64,000 nucleotides of DNA from Agelas oroides (GCA_949130485.1 OX422189.1:7287620-7351619); one strand, 5' to 3'. Positions 51,214 to 61,639 are shown, counted from the stretch's first letter. Notes: generated from the letters alone by a model not told the origin. Translations and numbers: made by a program.

Positions 51214-51977
51214 TTGCTTCCGTTAACTGAGGTCATTTTGTGCAAGTTTGTGGTTTATTTGGCCAACCAGAAACTCAAACATCAGACGATCAAGGTTTAT
51301 CATTCAGGCTTGCGCCACCTCCAGATTGCAAAGGGCCTTGGAGATCCTTCCCTGCCTGGGGCATTTCCTCGCTTAGAGTACGTCCTCAAGGGCATCAAGC
51401 ATACTCCCGCAGCTCAGTCTAAAGACACACACCTTCCTATCACCCCTCCGATTCTGAGGAGGTTGCTGTCTGTGTGGGCTCCCTAGGCTCAGGATCCAGA
51501 TGTGGTTATGCTGTGGGCAGCATGTTTCCTAGGCTTTTTTGGCTTTATGAGAGCAGGAGAGTTCACTTGCCCAACTAGCTCTCATTTTGATCCTGAATCC
51601 ATGCTGTTCCCAGAGGATGTCTCAGTTGATCAGCACCAATCTCCATCCTTACTCTGTGTGAAGCTCAAATGCAGCAAAACAGACCCCTTTAGGGCTGGCG
51701 TAGCTATATTCTTGTGTTTAAAGATGGCAGCTACCTCACAAGAGAGCGCCTGGTAGCCCACCTTCGCTTGGGCTTGCGTCAAGCTGGACTGGAAGCAGAC
51801 AGGTATAGCGGTCACAGCTTTAGGATTGGAGCGGCCACTACTGCAGCTCAAGCTGGAGTGAAAGATTCTTTCATCAAAATGCTGGGGCGTTGGGAGTCTG
51901 CTGCCTATCAGCGTTATGTTCGCACCCCAAGAGACCAATTAGCAGCCATTTCATCCCGTCTAGCCTGTATGCAGTAG
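51214..51977 (+). pseudogene. Tyrosine recombinase of a mobile element, broken
   Basis: The N-terminal SAM-like domain reads LTEVILCKFVVYLANQKLK, then VYHSGLRHLQIAKGLGDPSL. The catalytic part has FMRAGEFTCP (Arg), GHSFRIGAATTAAQAG (His-x-x-Arg) and LGRWESAAYQRYVR (Trp, Tyr). Two lesions break it: a TAG at 51484-51486 and a frame shift near 51715-51730. Such enzymes belong to DIRS/Ngaro or Crypton-type elements. No reverse transcriptase was found nearby, so the type stays open. Confidence 0.75.
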
Positions 51978-53323
51978 TTCTCAAGTTGTCAGTATAGTTC
52001 TGTGATTTTGTCCTGCTATGTACGTGTTTTGCAGTTTGTAATGTACTCGGTGGTTTGGGAGGAGTAGTGTGTTTGTGGGCATAAGGGATCACCCTCCACC
52101 CCATACCACCTTTGTCTGGGGGTGGGGTGGGAGAAGGCATATGGAGGCTAGGTAGCAGCTACTCCTTGCATGCTGTATGGTTGGGTGTCCTGAGGGCCCT
52201 CATGCTTCTCCCAACACTCCGCCTGCTCTTAGGGCAGCTAAGGAGTGACGTGCTTCATACTCACAGATTGTTTTGTCACCTTCCGATGAGTATTAAAGAA
52301 GCATTTACTAAGCCTGTTGGTATGGAGAGAAATGGTCCAGCCAGTGCCAACCAAGGCCTTTCTACAGCCAACCACATCAGTCAGCATGTACTTTCAACCT
52401 GTGCCTAAATCACCTACCTCCCCCTATTCCATTCTATGCCCCCTCCCTACTTTAGACTCAAAGTACTGTACAAAAGTGGGGGGAAGTATTATCACAAGCA
52501 TACAGTACAAGACTAGTGTAGATGTGGCGAATTATTTTCCCAGCAAAATTTCCTAATCTACAGTATAAGTGTGAAGCAGAGTCTCATGACATCGCAAGTG
52601 TTTGGTTTACAGGTTATATAAATCTCTGCTCAAGTGCAAGAAGAAGCAGTGGTAAATACCTGGATAACTGGATAGTGGTCTGACTCTGAGGAGGAAGGCA
52701 AAACCACATAAAAAACTGCAAATAACTACATATGCACTTAGAGCTTCAACGATACACTTCAGTACAGTACCGATTATCAGTCGGATTATAATCGCAATAT
52801 ATGGATGTATCAGCTATGCACCATGGTTTCCAATGCCACCTGCATACTGTTCAATGACGAATTGCCTGTCACTGGCCTACAGATATTTCTACTATCAGCT
52901 TTGTGTAGCCTCGTACCTGCAACGGAGCACCAGCCTACATGAGCTAGGCTTTGCGATGCCAGGCTGCTCTGAACACAGAAGCTCATTGCTGTTGGTGCAA
53001 CAGTTATCACTCTCCCATGCAGGATAACCAAAGTAGCGCTAAACCTTCCATTTTGCTCCTTTAGTTAACCACCAAGACACCTGCCATCCTTCTCACTATC
53101 TTTACCATGAGTGCACACTCACTCTCATGACAATCATGTGCTGTATCGATACATCAACACATGTATTGATTTGTGTATCGCTCTAAGCAGAATTGCGATA
53201 TATCATAAAATCAATATATCGTTGCAGCTCTAGTATACACTGTAATGAAGTTTCAGGGGTATTGTAACAGGTTCTACTAACAACACATAATTATACAATA
53301 TTATATTTATATTTATCCTGCAG
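51978..53323. other. Intergenic with repeat fragments
   Basis: The dispersed repeat occurs at 52275-52445. Around 53150-53235 there are AT-rich inverted TATCGAT motifs matching 52745-52800 (CGATACA, TATATCG), probably the ends of another old element (about 52744-53231). No exon was seen. Confidence 0.35.
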
Positions 53324-53360
53324 ATACAAACCCATTGTCATCATCAGCTACATGTACAGG
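53324..53360 (+). CDS. Linker exon upstream of the split death domain
   Basis: The acceptor TATCCTGCAG and donor GTGAGT bound 37 bp with the frame TNPLSSSATCT. It mirrors the short serine/threonine linker exon 39211-39288 in the intact paralog and supplies the one-base carry that 53488 needs. Confidence 0.5.
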
Positions 53361-53631
53361 TGAGTTGGATTTCTTACAAGAAACATAAAGCAATGATGTT
53401 ACTGGCAAATTCTTTACTTGTTTCAGTTAGTTTTGAGTTCACATTTCCTCTCTTTCATTCCCCCTCCACCCTCCTCTCTTCCAATAGCGCAACATCCAAC
53501 TCTATCACAGCTGATCTGTTTCAAGACCAGAGCTGACAGCATCAATGTACTGGAACAAATTGGACCACACTACAGGGAATTTGGAGCACTATTGCTAGAA
53601 GATGCTGCTGGAGCAGTTACTGAAGCCATCG

Positions 53632-54306
53632 CAGTGGCGGATCTAGAAATTTTGAAAGGGGGGTTCAGTCACCGGTGCGCTTTGCGCGCCGGAAAATTTT
53701 TGGCTTGCCACGCCCACTTTCGGTCACGTGAATGCTAAAATATAGCTGGAAGGCCGAACCGAGGGGTCCGTCACAAAAGAAATCTCGTACACTGCCCGAC
53801 AGTGTTGTTTTAGTTGACTATAATTTTACTAAAAATACATTTTAGTATGGCCTTTTTAAAATTTAGTTAACCAAAACTACAACTAACTAAAATTTTTTGC
53901 TAAGCTGGGAACTATAACTGAAATATCCAAGAACATACAAGAAGAAACCTGTCGGCAGAAATCCAAACTGAAATCCAGAAGTCCACTGTGAAATCCAGAA
54001 ATCCACTCTGAAATCCGAAATCCACGTGAAATCCAGTGGATTTCGAAATCTCGTACGCCGAGGCGCGCCGTGGCGGACCCCTCGGGCCGAACTGAATATC
54101 TCGAAGCAACTCTAGGCCTAGTCAAATGTCTGGAGATCAGTAAGGAACTGATACGTGAGTGTGTAACTGTGCCTGGTTGTTGTTGCTGCATGCCACTGCT
54201 GCATAATCATTTGATGGACTCGTGCAGTTATGTACGCAAAATACATTACTAGCCGCCAAAGGGGGGTGCATTTGCACCCCCCTTACCCCCCCTAAATCCG
54301 CCACTG
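53632..54306. mobile_element. CAGTGGCGGAT element inside a death-domain exon (675 bp)
   Basis: It starts CAGTGGCGGATCTAGAAATT and ends TAAATCCGCCACTG, with exact 5-bp duplications CATCG at 53627-53631 and 54307-54311. It is a relative of 24936-25347 and has its own nested element at 53761-54084. Confidence 0.85.
53761..54084. mobile_element. Nested element within the previous one
   Basis: The ends GAGGGGTCCGTCAC and GTGGCGGACCCCTCG are inverted. The flanks GGCCGAACC and GGCCGAACT agree at 8 of 9, again a 9-bp duplication. Inside are repeated GAAATCCA motifs and a palindrome around CCACGTGAAATCCAGTGG. Confidence 0.7.
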
Positions 54307-54818
54307 CATCGTTATAAAGCACAACCGTGATGCAAAAGCAATCAACTGGGAGATACTCTGTAAATGGATTGAGGGTAAGGGCAAACAGCCTGTAGAATGG
54401 TCCACACTTGTTGAGGTGCTAAGGGACATAAGACTTTCGGAACTAGCCAATGAAACGGAACAAACACTAAAAATTTAGCATTGCTCTTTCACTGTAATTT
54501 TGTTTATGTTTATAATAAACCTTTATACCTTCTTGTCACTCTTCTCAATTAGTGTTGTCATTGTGGAATAGAATGTGGTATTGTAAATTCATTCTGTTCT
54601 TTACTTTTATCCGAATTTTAGTGGAATCTGCTGGGTAGTTTGTTGGCATGCATTATGATATTGTGGTGAGAGGTCAATTAGAATGATGGATAATAGCCAG
54701 GAGTTAGTCAATTGTCAAATTAAGTTATTTTATATCATGATGACATTTTAAACTTTTTTAAACCTCCCAAGCTGAAGAATGGTTTTACATAGAAGTGATT
54801 TTGCAGTATCACTACATT

Positions 54819-54867
54819 TAGCCTCGTCCCCGGCACGCGCGAAAACTCAGCGCTGGGTACCAGGCTA
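54819..54867. mobile_element. 49-bp hairpin, TAGCCTCG family
   Basis: TAGCCTCGTCCCCGGC faces GCTGGGTACCAGGCTA. The flanks CACTACATT and CACTACATC match at 8 of 9. Confidence 0.75.
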
Positions 54868-55111
54868 CACTACATCATGTTTAAGCAAACCTTCCAGTAA
54901 GGTACAATGTCATTATAATTTTTTTACAGTATTCACATTAAGTGATTTCTCATGTGTTGTCACAAAAAACATTTTTTACTCCATTGTTTTATAGTTACAG
55001 TGTTTTACTCTGACCTTATTCACAACCTTTCCGTGCATGCTTAGAATTCTTGCCTCATGTTGGAATAAAGAGAATTTAGATGTTTTGCGACAAAAATAGA
55101 GGAAAGTGAAA

Positions 55112-55188
55112 GGCCGGCAGTCGGCGGGAATCAAACCCAGGACACCTGGCTTGTGCAGCCAGTGCTCTGCCACTGAACTACAACAACC
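55112..55188 (-). ncRNA. Second tRNA-like sequence, probably not functional
   Basis: The A-box region GTAGTTCAGTGGCAGAGCA, B-box region GGTTTGATTCC and stem CTGGC/GCCAG with loop TGCACAA give a tRNA-like fold on the minus strand. As at 46660, position 33 is G instead of U and the acceptor stem is weak. It is likely a SINE head or tRNA pseudogene. Confidence 0.55.
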
Positions 55189-55399
55189 AGACAACCACCA
55201 TCCCTCACAATCCTCTATATGTACTGCACAGTTGGTACTGAAATGCCTCAGTTGCACACCTGGCAGCCACTTAGTATGTGCCGTCAACTCCGTTAGGGGT
55301 TGACCAGAAAATTTTCTCCATCAGGAGAGAACCCATGCTGAGTGATCGCCCACCCCAGTTGGGGTGGGTGCTGTAACAAGTCTTATATGGGCAGTTGAC

Positions 55400-55438
55400 C
55401 AGACTCTCCTCCCTGCGAGAGTCTGGCTACGTGAGACT
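55400..55438. repeat. Decayed TAGTCTCGCG-type hairpin
   Basis: CCAGACTCTC and GAGAGTCTGG face each other, followed by CTACGTGAGACTA as in 2798-2865. The left terminus is lost. Confidence 0.45.
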
Positions 55439-56261
55439 AACTCTAGCCAATGAAACATTTATTTTGATGTGGATGGTTCTAGGTGATATTTATGCTGACA
55501 AACTACGTTACACTGGTCAACTTGAGTGACTATACAGTCACTGCAAACTCTCAGACATAATGGTTATTTAGCTACCTAGGCAACCAAACCCAGCCTAGCC
55601 TGGTTTGTCTGAATAAAGCAGCATTTTTGGGGTAGAATTCCACTTTTTTTCTCCTACCCCTATTACTACCATATTCAAGTTGTTGACCATATCAAAAATG
55701 GCGGACAATACCAGAGGATTGAACTAAATCTGTTACACATACGTTTTTATTTTTGGATTGTCATGTGCGACCGATTTCAAAGTGTTCACTGAACTGATAG
55801 ACTGACAGACAGATAGAGAAAAACGATTTCTTAACCCCATCGCACATACACATACAGGGTAATTATTTACAACTGAAATAACAATTAAACAGCAGCTTAA
55901 AGTATAAATCCTCATTGTTTGCTCTCATTCTTTGTATCAAAACTTCAAGCATACATGAACAAAAATTAAAACAAAAATTAAAACACAAATCACAAGGCAT
56001 TGTGTAAAATTACAAAGTAAGACTGGAAACTATATTATGAAACTTCAAATCATTTCTGGGGTTGGCAAAGGTCAGGGGTACAGTTAGACTAGTTTCCAGT
56101 CTTAATTCTATTGCATGACATCTTAATATACTGAAGTTTTGTTACAATTAGCATGGCTTAATAATATCCTCTCCTCCTCAATTACCTACTTCCTCCCCTC
56201 CACTCATTAATGATGGTCAGGGAGGGCTCTCTGACTAGTGAACGCTCTTACTGACTTAAAG
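55439..56261. other. Intergenic, nothing supported
   Basis: AT-rich sequence. A segment at 56021-56035 (GACTGGAAACTATA) and its inverse near 56092-56105 could be ends of an old element. No exon was seen. Confidence 0.3.
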
Positions 56262-56482
56262 CTGGCTACAGTGCCAGAAATGGAACACCTACAAAAGCAG
56301 AGGAGTTGTTTCTATACGCCCGTTTGTGCTGAAATGGTCCAGCCAGTGCCGACCAAGGCCTTTCTACAGACAGCCACCAGTGCACAGCACTTCATGCCTA
56401 AACCTGCCCACCTCCCCCTATCCCTTTGGTTAGCGTATCTTCGAAACAGATTGCAGCAACTGATAACATGCAACCAGTTGGA
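56262..56482 (+). repeat. Dispersed repeat, copy matching 1895-2150
   Basis: It shares AAAGCTGGCTA, GTGCCAGAAATGGA, TACGCCCGTTTGTGC and TGATAACATGC with the copy at 1895, and CCAAGGCCTTTCTACAG with 52350. Confidence 0.55.
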
Positions 56483-57074
56483 TGAAAGTACACTCAGTTG
56501 TTAAGGCTTTCTCTATAGGGGACAACTCACTAAATCAGACAAAAATCTGTGGTCTGAATGGAGTTTCCTTTGTGCATAGTACTTAACAGCTCTGCAAAAT
56601 GTAGAAACCTCTATATTCTGACTAAAAGCTCCCCCATTTGTATGCAAACGATACCGATCAACAAATAACAACCTACACTAGGTAGGTGCTCATCTAACTC
56701 CTGCACAAGATCCTCCACCACTGCTGTTGAATACATTGACTGGACTGTATTGTGACATTAGAAATTGTCTCATATTAGCCTGTCTAACCTGTGGACACAC
56801 CATATACATGTAGCAAGAGTGAGCTCCAATAACATAGACTCGTAGCCTGAGTTCAGGAAGCTCCCGAAATACAGACGCCTCCCTAAGCATGCATGCAGCA
56901 GATGTCCCTATGGTGTTTGTTTTAGTGATGTTCCACTGTATACAACTCCAACAGGGCTTCCTATGCACTGGATGAAGCCTGTCTATTTTCATAGGATGCT
57001 GATTTAGATACATGCTTATTAGGTATCAGCAGCGTGCTCGCCATGTTCAGCTTTAATTTTTATTTTTTTATTTT

Positions 57075-57210
57075 TTCAGCAACCCAGTGTGGGAGGACTG
57101 TCAAGAACCTCACTCAGAGAGGAACATGACTTACCCACCTCCATTATCATACCACAGACAAGCTTGTTATGGTTAGTACATGAAGTGCCCAATATACCAC
57201 ACAAGTAAAC
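57075..57210 (-). pseudogene. Degenerate copy of the linker exon 15129-15269
   Basis: Shared blocks include AAGAACCTCACT, AACATGA.TT.CCCAC and ATGAAGTGCCCAATA (GTGAAGTGGCCAATA at 15316). Together with 57913-57945 and 60248-60300 it marks a duplicated and now interrupted segment. Confidence 0.5.
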
Positions 57211-57226
57211 TACTGCTTCATCATCG

Positions 57227-57912
57227 TGGGGCGAGCCTGAGCAAGCAGCACACTGCTGGTTTCACCTAATATTTGTTAGCGCAAGTGACCTAGCATCGAG
57301 TACATACAAACAGTGCAGCTATTTGTCCATCCAGCTGCAGGGTAGCTATTATGGCTACACAGGCATGGGCTAAGCTTCACAATTGAGTAATCGGCTGAAT
57401 CTCTGCCATGTATGAGCATCGTTCATGCATGACCTTACCTGCACTATGACGGTCTCATGGTGAACAGCCTGCATTGTTAGTCTTGGTAGACTTGTACCCA
57501 GGCTCCTCCCCATGCTTTTCTGCATGGGGAGGAGCCTGGGTACGAGTATACAACTCCAACAGGCTCGATACGAGGCTGGGTACAAGTATACAACTCCAAC
57601 AGGCTCTTCCCCATGCTTTTCTGCATGGGGAGGAGCCTGGGTACGAGGCTATGTCTTGGTACGTGGTTGAGGTAGCTTACAGAAAGCAGAAGTAAGTTGC
57701 CATGTGTGCTGTAACTTGAGTAATCTTCACTCCTGGTCTCCTTCATGCCGACACTACAGTCTGGCAGTAGTCTTTCACTTTCGCCTAGCTGCATGTGGAT
57801 ATCTAAATGTATGAATGCACTTTTTTGGTAAGCGGTCGGTCCAAACAAGCTATGTACACACACGCATGCGCAATGCAGTCAGCTAGTGTGGGGCTCGCTC
57901 AGGCTCGCCCCA
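57227..57912. mobile_element. TGGGGCGAGCCTGAGC element
   Basis: TGGGGCGAGCCTGAGC on the left faces GCTCAGGCTCGCCCCA on the right. A related copy is at 62419-62952. A hairpin cluster of the TAGCCTCG type (57491-57651) is nested inside. The target duplication is not clear. Confidence 0.65.
57491..57651. mobile_element. Doubled hairpin of TAGCCTCG type
   Basis: Two hairpins, each TACCCAGGCTC/CTCTTCC-type arms around CCCCATGCTTTTCTGCATGG, are joined by ATACAACTCCAACAGGCTC repeats. It looks like a tandem or rearranged copy. Confidence 0.55.
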
Positions 57913-58289
57913 ATAATGCACTAACCAATAACTGTACTCATCAATAGACCTTTATCCATTGTTACGTAATTATGACGTCTGGGGGGAAATAGTAGGCATT
58001 AATTGGAATACGAAGCGATGGCGGTGAAGCGAACAGAGCGCAAAAACGTCAGTTCTCTGGAGCCCAGCGGCTGCAGACGAGGACAAAACCCGCGGACTCT
58101 GTTGCTAGGTAAGTTGCTTAGTTTATGTAGTTGAGTTTATATTTTTATGATAGGGTACTGAGAATGAAATTGCGCGATTTGTTAGACTGAGTGTTAGTTT
58201 TGTGGAGTTAGTTTGCTAAATCTGTTTGATGTGTTTCAACTTTGTACCATGGATATAACTTTGAACAAGATCTTGAGATTATAGAGCAC

Positions 58290-59160
58290 TGAATTGAACA
58301 CTTAAGCTCCATCCCATGCCTCGGTATCAGATTTGCAGCATACCTGGATGTTCTAGCAGGAGTGATAGGGAAGAGTTTCATGGGGTAAAATTTCATCGCC
58401 TGCCTCAAGACCCTGTTCTGAGATAGAAGTGGTTAGTTAGTATTAAGAAGCCAATTAGTGTGAGCGAGAACACCAGGATTCGCAGGCTGCATTTTGAGGG
58501 GAGTGGAAGAACTGCTGATTGCCCAGTACCAACCATTTTGCATGGAGTGTGGCAGTTGAACATCGACAACCCCCAGCCATCCGTAACCCCATACCTTGCA
58601 AGAAACAAAAGCACGAGGAGCCTCCATCACCAGCAGAAGTAGCAAGGGGAGAAATTGAAAGGCATGAGGAGCAAATTGCTCAGTTACAGGCAGATGTGTT
58701 GCGACTTGAAGATGAAGTACGAACATTGTTGTCGCAGCTTTTCTGCCTAAAGCGGTTTGAAGGAAGCGATTCAGATATTCAGTTTTACACTGGCCTTCCA
58801 TCGTACCCTGTGTTTATGTGCCTATATAGATACCTTGAACCTCTATTATGTCATCTACGTCTATGTCGCAGTGATGTTAAGAGTACCTCTACCCAAACAT
58901 TTAAACCCAGAGCACGAGCATTGCAACCCATTGATGAACTATTCCTGGTATTAATAAGGTTACGATTAGGATTATTGGAACAAGATTTAGCGCATCGATT
59001 TAATATTGGCATTGCTACTGTATCTCGTATCTGTGTAACCTGGATCAAGTTCTTAGACCAGCAATTTAGACCCCTCATCACATGGCCCTCAAGAGCAGTT
59101 ATCGATACACATATGCCAGCACAGTTTAAAGAATTTTACCCCTCTACCCGTGTGATTATA
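58290..59160 (+). pseudogene. THAP-type transposase, N-terminal part
   Basis: The upstream part resembles a THAP zinc finger (FHRLPQDPVLR, RIRRLHFEG) but has a TAG near 58422 and an R where the Cys before the L.HF motif should be. A coiled-coil segment follows (AQLQADVLRLEDEVRTLLSQ), then the helix-turn-helix of HARBI1/DDE_4-like transposases (DELFLVLIRLRLGLLEQDLA, FNIGIATVSRICVTWI), then PAQFKEFYPSTRVII. It stops just before the first catalytic Asp expected after RVI. Confidence 0.75.
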
Positions 59161-59171
59161 CTTTGGCTTGG

Positions 59172-59480
59172 TCACTTCCAGCATTTCACTGGTATTGGTT
59201 CTTTTTTAGATTTTGCTGGAACTCCCCACTTTCTGGGCAGCGAAGTTGAACTTGGCCCACCACTGTTTCCATGGGTAGCACATGCTCTCTTGATGTCGTC
59301 TACTGCAAACATTAATGCAGCAGTGTGATTGCAGGCTGAACTACCTGCAACACAGGTACAGCTTCCGTGAATAATTTGCCCATTCGTTTTGTTAACAGCA
59401 ATAGCTGTTTTGTATGCTCCAGCTTTCTGTGAGGTTAACACAGTTGCACGGATGATGCAGTATACTGAGGTGCTGGTCAC
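59172..59480 (-). pseudogene. SWIM zinc-finger part of the second transposon gene
   Basis: The minus-strand frame reads YKTAIAVNKTNGQIIHGSCT then CVAGSSACNHTAALMFAVDD, with the SWIM pattern C-x-C-x(n)-C-x-H. It breaks off near 59172 where the transposase piece begins; the YqaJ nuclease domain expected downstream is absent. Confidence 0.7.
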
Positions 59481-59879
59481 ATCATGAACTGATAGGCCCT
59501 GGACCTTCTTTGAGTCAAACAGCCTGTATCCCCTCTCGAATGGCTTTGTTGCAGTGACATGCTCTTTGCGCAGTCTACCAGTGATGAAATATTGGTGAAT
59601 GTGTTTGAGGGTGAGCAGAAGCAGTTCAGCTACATTAGCATCTATCCACCTTGATCTGACACTATTGTTGCTTGATAACCATCGGGTGCTGTCTCATCAG
59701 TTTCTTCATCACTCTCTTCTACAGGTGAATCAAGCCCGCACCTGATTGCTCCTTCAACCCTATAAATAAACCAGTATTATATGTTTCATGTGGTGTATTA
59801 ATAATTTTTACTAACTGGAAGGGTGGGTTCAAATCTCTCCGCCTACTGGGCCGCTACAGTAACCAAGTTACGTTCTAAC

Positions 59880-60044
59880 TTACTTCGCTACAAGTTCGTC
59901 CTTTTTCATCCCAGAATAGCTCAATCCGCGGGCCTTAAGGCAGGTTTTGAGCGCAGCGCATGTCCACTTATGGACCGGGGCAGTGCTGCAAGACCGCGAA
60001 GGGCCAGGTGAAGAGTCGTTGTCGTCTACCTCCGCTCTAGTTGC
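59880..60044 (-). pseudogene. SAP-like start of the second transposon gene
   Basis: From ATG at 60044 the minus strand reads MATRAEVDDNDSSPGPSRSC and then LKTCLKARGLSYSGMKKDEL, which is the SAP helix-extended-helix pattern. Acidic sequence (VEESDEETDE) follows near 59710-59740. This matches the start of the SAP/SWIM/YqaJ protein. Confidence 0.6.
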
Positions 60045-60247
60045 CATCGGCTCTCGAAACAATTCCATAGGATAGGAAAACAACTGAACTAACCTCGCAA
60101 AAGAATAAACAGTGAAAGACAGTTGACATGCGCAAGGAAAACCTCGAAGAGTAGAGGTAGTCGCGCCATTCGCATGCCATCATATTCCAATTAATGCCTA
60201 CTGTTTCCCCCCAGACGTCATAATTACGTAATAATGGATAAAGGTCT

Positions 60248-60300
60248 ATTATGAAAGCACCTGATCCACCCTCTGTAGCCATCCAGCTAGCATGAAACAT
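60248..60300 (-). pseudogene. Remnant of a death-type exon beyond the transposon
   Basis: The minus strand reads HASWMATEGGSG, matching HASWVATEGGPC in the exon 15516-15799, and the DNA GTAGCC.TCCAGCTAGCATG is nearly identical. The left partner is at 57913-57945. The ISL2EU element sits between them. Confidence 0.6.
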
Positions 60301-60893
60301 AAGTGTCCATATCTGGTTATGTACAGTATAGTGTGTTGATGACTCAATACAAAGTTCATAACTACACTAACCACAACACTTGTATCCATATACGAGAATG
60401 GTAGCAGAGCTTGAAATAAGGTTTAACAAACAGTCAGACAAATGTCCAAGCACCATCAATTTAGTCGGCCATTTCTCATTTTTTGGTTGGACATTTCTCA
60501 TTGTTGGTCTGGCAGGCATACAATTAACCATATTCATTATACCCAGTTAGCGCAGATCATGTGACCTTCAGCCAATCAGGTATTCAAAATTTGGTCAGGT
60601 GACTGCGCATTAAATTGCTTAATGTACACTTAAGTGTGCATTAAGTTGTTAGTGCACACTTCTCTAAGTACAACGTTGAGTGATTTCCACAAGTCTAAGG
60701 CATGAAATACAGGCAAAACGACGTGCATGGAAGTATATTGCTGACTGAAGGTACTATAAACTGGTTGTTTCTGCGCACATACGCGTGTCCACACAGAAAG
60801 GGCCGGTAAGCCCCCAATGTCGTTGAGAAGTGCTAAAGCACACGTCGTTTGCGCTTAACCAGGATGCCAAGTCTACTATTCACTTCACGGAAA
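60301..60893. other. Intergenic, nothing supported
   Basis: No exon or clear element. A short motif TTAAGTGTGCATTAAGT repeats imperfectly near 60620-60650. Confidence 0.35.
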
Positions 60894-61127
60894 TGACCCT
60901 ACCCTGACTCTACCTCACTCTACCACCCTCTACCCTGGCTCGACACGACTCTACCTCACTCTACCACACTCTACCCTCTCTCAACCCGACTCTCCCTCAC
61001 TCTACCACACTCTACCCTGTCTCAACCCGACTCTACCTCACTCTACCACACTCTACCTCGACTCTACCTCACTCTACCACACTCTACCCCGACTCTACCT
61101 CACTCTACCACACTCTACCCCGGCTTA
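60894..61127. repeat. CTCTACC minisatellite
   Basis: Imperfect units of CTCTACCTCACTCTACCACA and variants with CCTGTCTCAACCCGA, about 7-8 copies of roughly 30 bp. Resembles in composition the array at 36571-36811 but is not the same unit. Confidence 0.85.
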
Positions 61128-61490
61128 ACAGCACAGAAGCAAGTATACAAAAAACAGGAATACGGAAAGTACTTACGAAGAGTTAGCTTACTTGGTGCCG
61201 TCTTTTCGGACTTTTTAAAATAAAGATCTTTAGGACTTATTCCCTTTCTATATACACACATACATATATATGTAAAAAACATGTACATATACGTATGAAT
61301 AGAGATAGCCTACCATATACACTAAATGTTCACACAGTGTCACCTAGGTGAAAATGGTGATACTATAATTTATCATACTTCTAACTCACGCAATGTATGG
61401 GAGTCAATGGGGAAGCCTTGCAGCTGCAAGAGTTAGCGACTCTAGCAGCTTAATTCACTCACCTAAGTACACACTTAGGCTCTCTTTCAC

Positions 61491-61636
61491 CTGACAGGTA
61501 TGGCTATAGTGGTATTGTCGAAAATATACTGCATGGTCGTCACACACACTTTACGTACACTTCCAATCAATCTTTTGGTCTCTTCTGACAGCTTAGAAGG
61601 GTATGCTGGCCTCTCTTTTGAAGAAGCAAAACACAG
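61491..61636 (-). CDS. Possible exon, unrecognised
   Basis: The minus-strand frame AYPSKLSEETKRLIGSVRK then VCVTTMQYIFDNTTIAIPVR ends at a GTGAAA donor (61485-61490). Acceptors are possible at 61606-61610 or 61620-61625. The peptide looks like a real helix-rich segment, but there are no companion exons, so support is limited. Confidence 0.3.
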
Positions 61637-61639
61637 CCA

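Larger units (their letters stand above)
53488..54478 (+). pseudogene. Death-domain exon split by a transposon
   Basis: The exon starts at 53488 after TCTTCCAATAG and reads PTLSQLICFKTRADSINVLE through ALLLEDAAGAVTEAI to 53631. After the element 53632-54306 and one copy of CATCG, the same frame resumes at 54312 with WEILCKWIEGKGKQPVEWST and stops at TAG 54476-54478. An AATAAA lies at 54514-54519. Both halves are free of stops and shifts, so without the insertion it would match the death domain at 38408-38706. The ZU5 and UPA exons of this copy were not found upstream. Confidence 0.85.
57946..60247 (+). mobile_element. ISL2EU-type DNA transposon, internally deleted (2302 bp)
   Basis: Terminal inverted repeats of about 66 bp begin AGACCTTTATCCATTGTTAC and differ at few positions. 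AT flanks both ends, the usual 2-bp duplication of ISL2EU. It carries the first part of a THAP/transposase reading on the plus strand and a SAP/SWIM reading on the minus strand, which is the ISL2EU pair (the second gene normally continues into a YqaJ nuclease). The two are fused head to head near 59160, so the catalytic halves of both are missing. The element cannot move by itself. Confidence 0.8.

Noticed and set aside
59160..59328. C-terminal continuation of the transposase frame
   Set aside because: After 59160 the plus frame is antisense to the SWIM protein; the transposase homology ends there.
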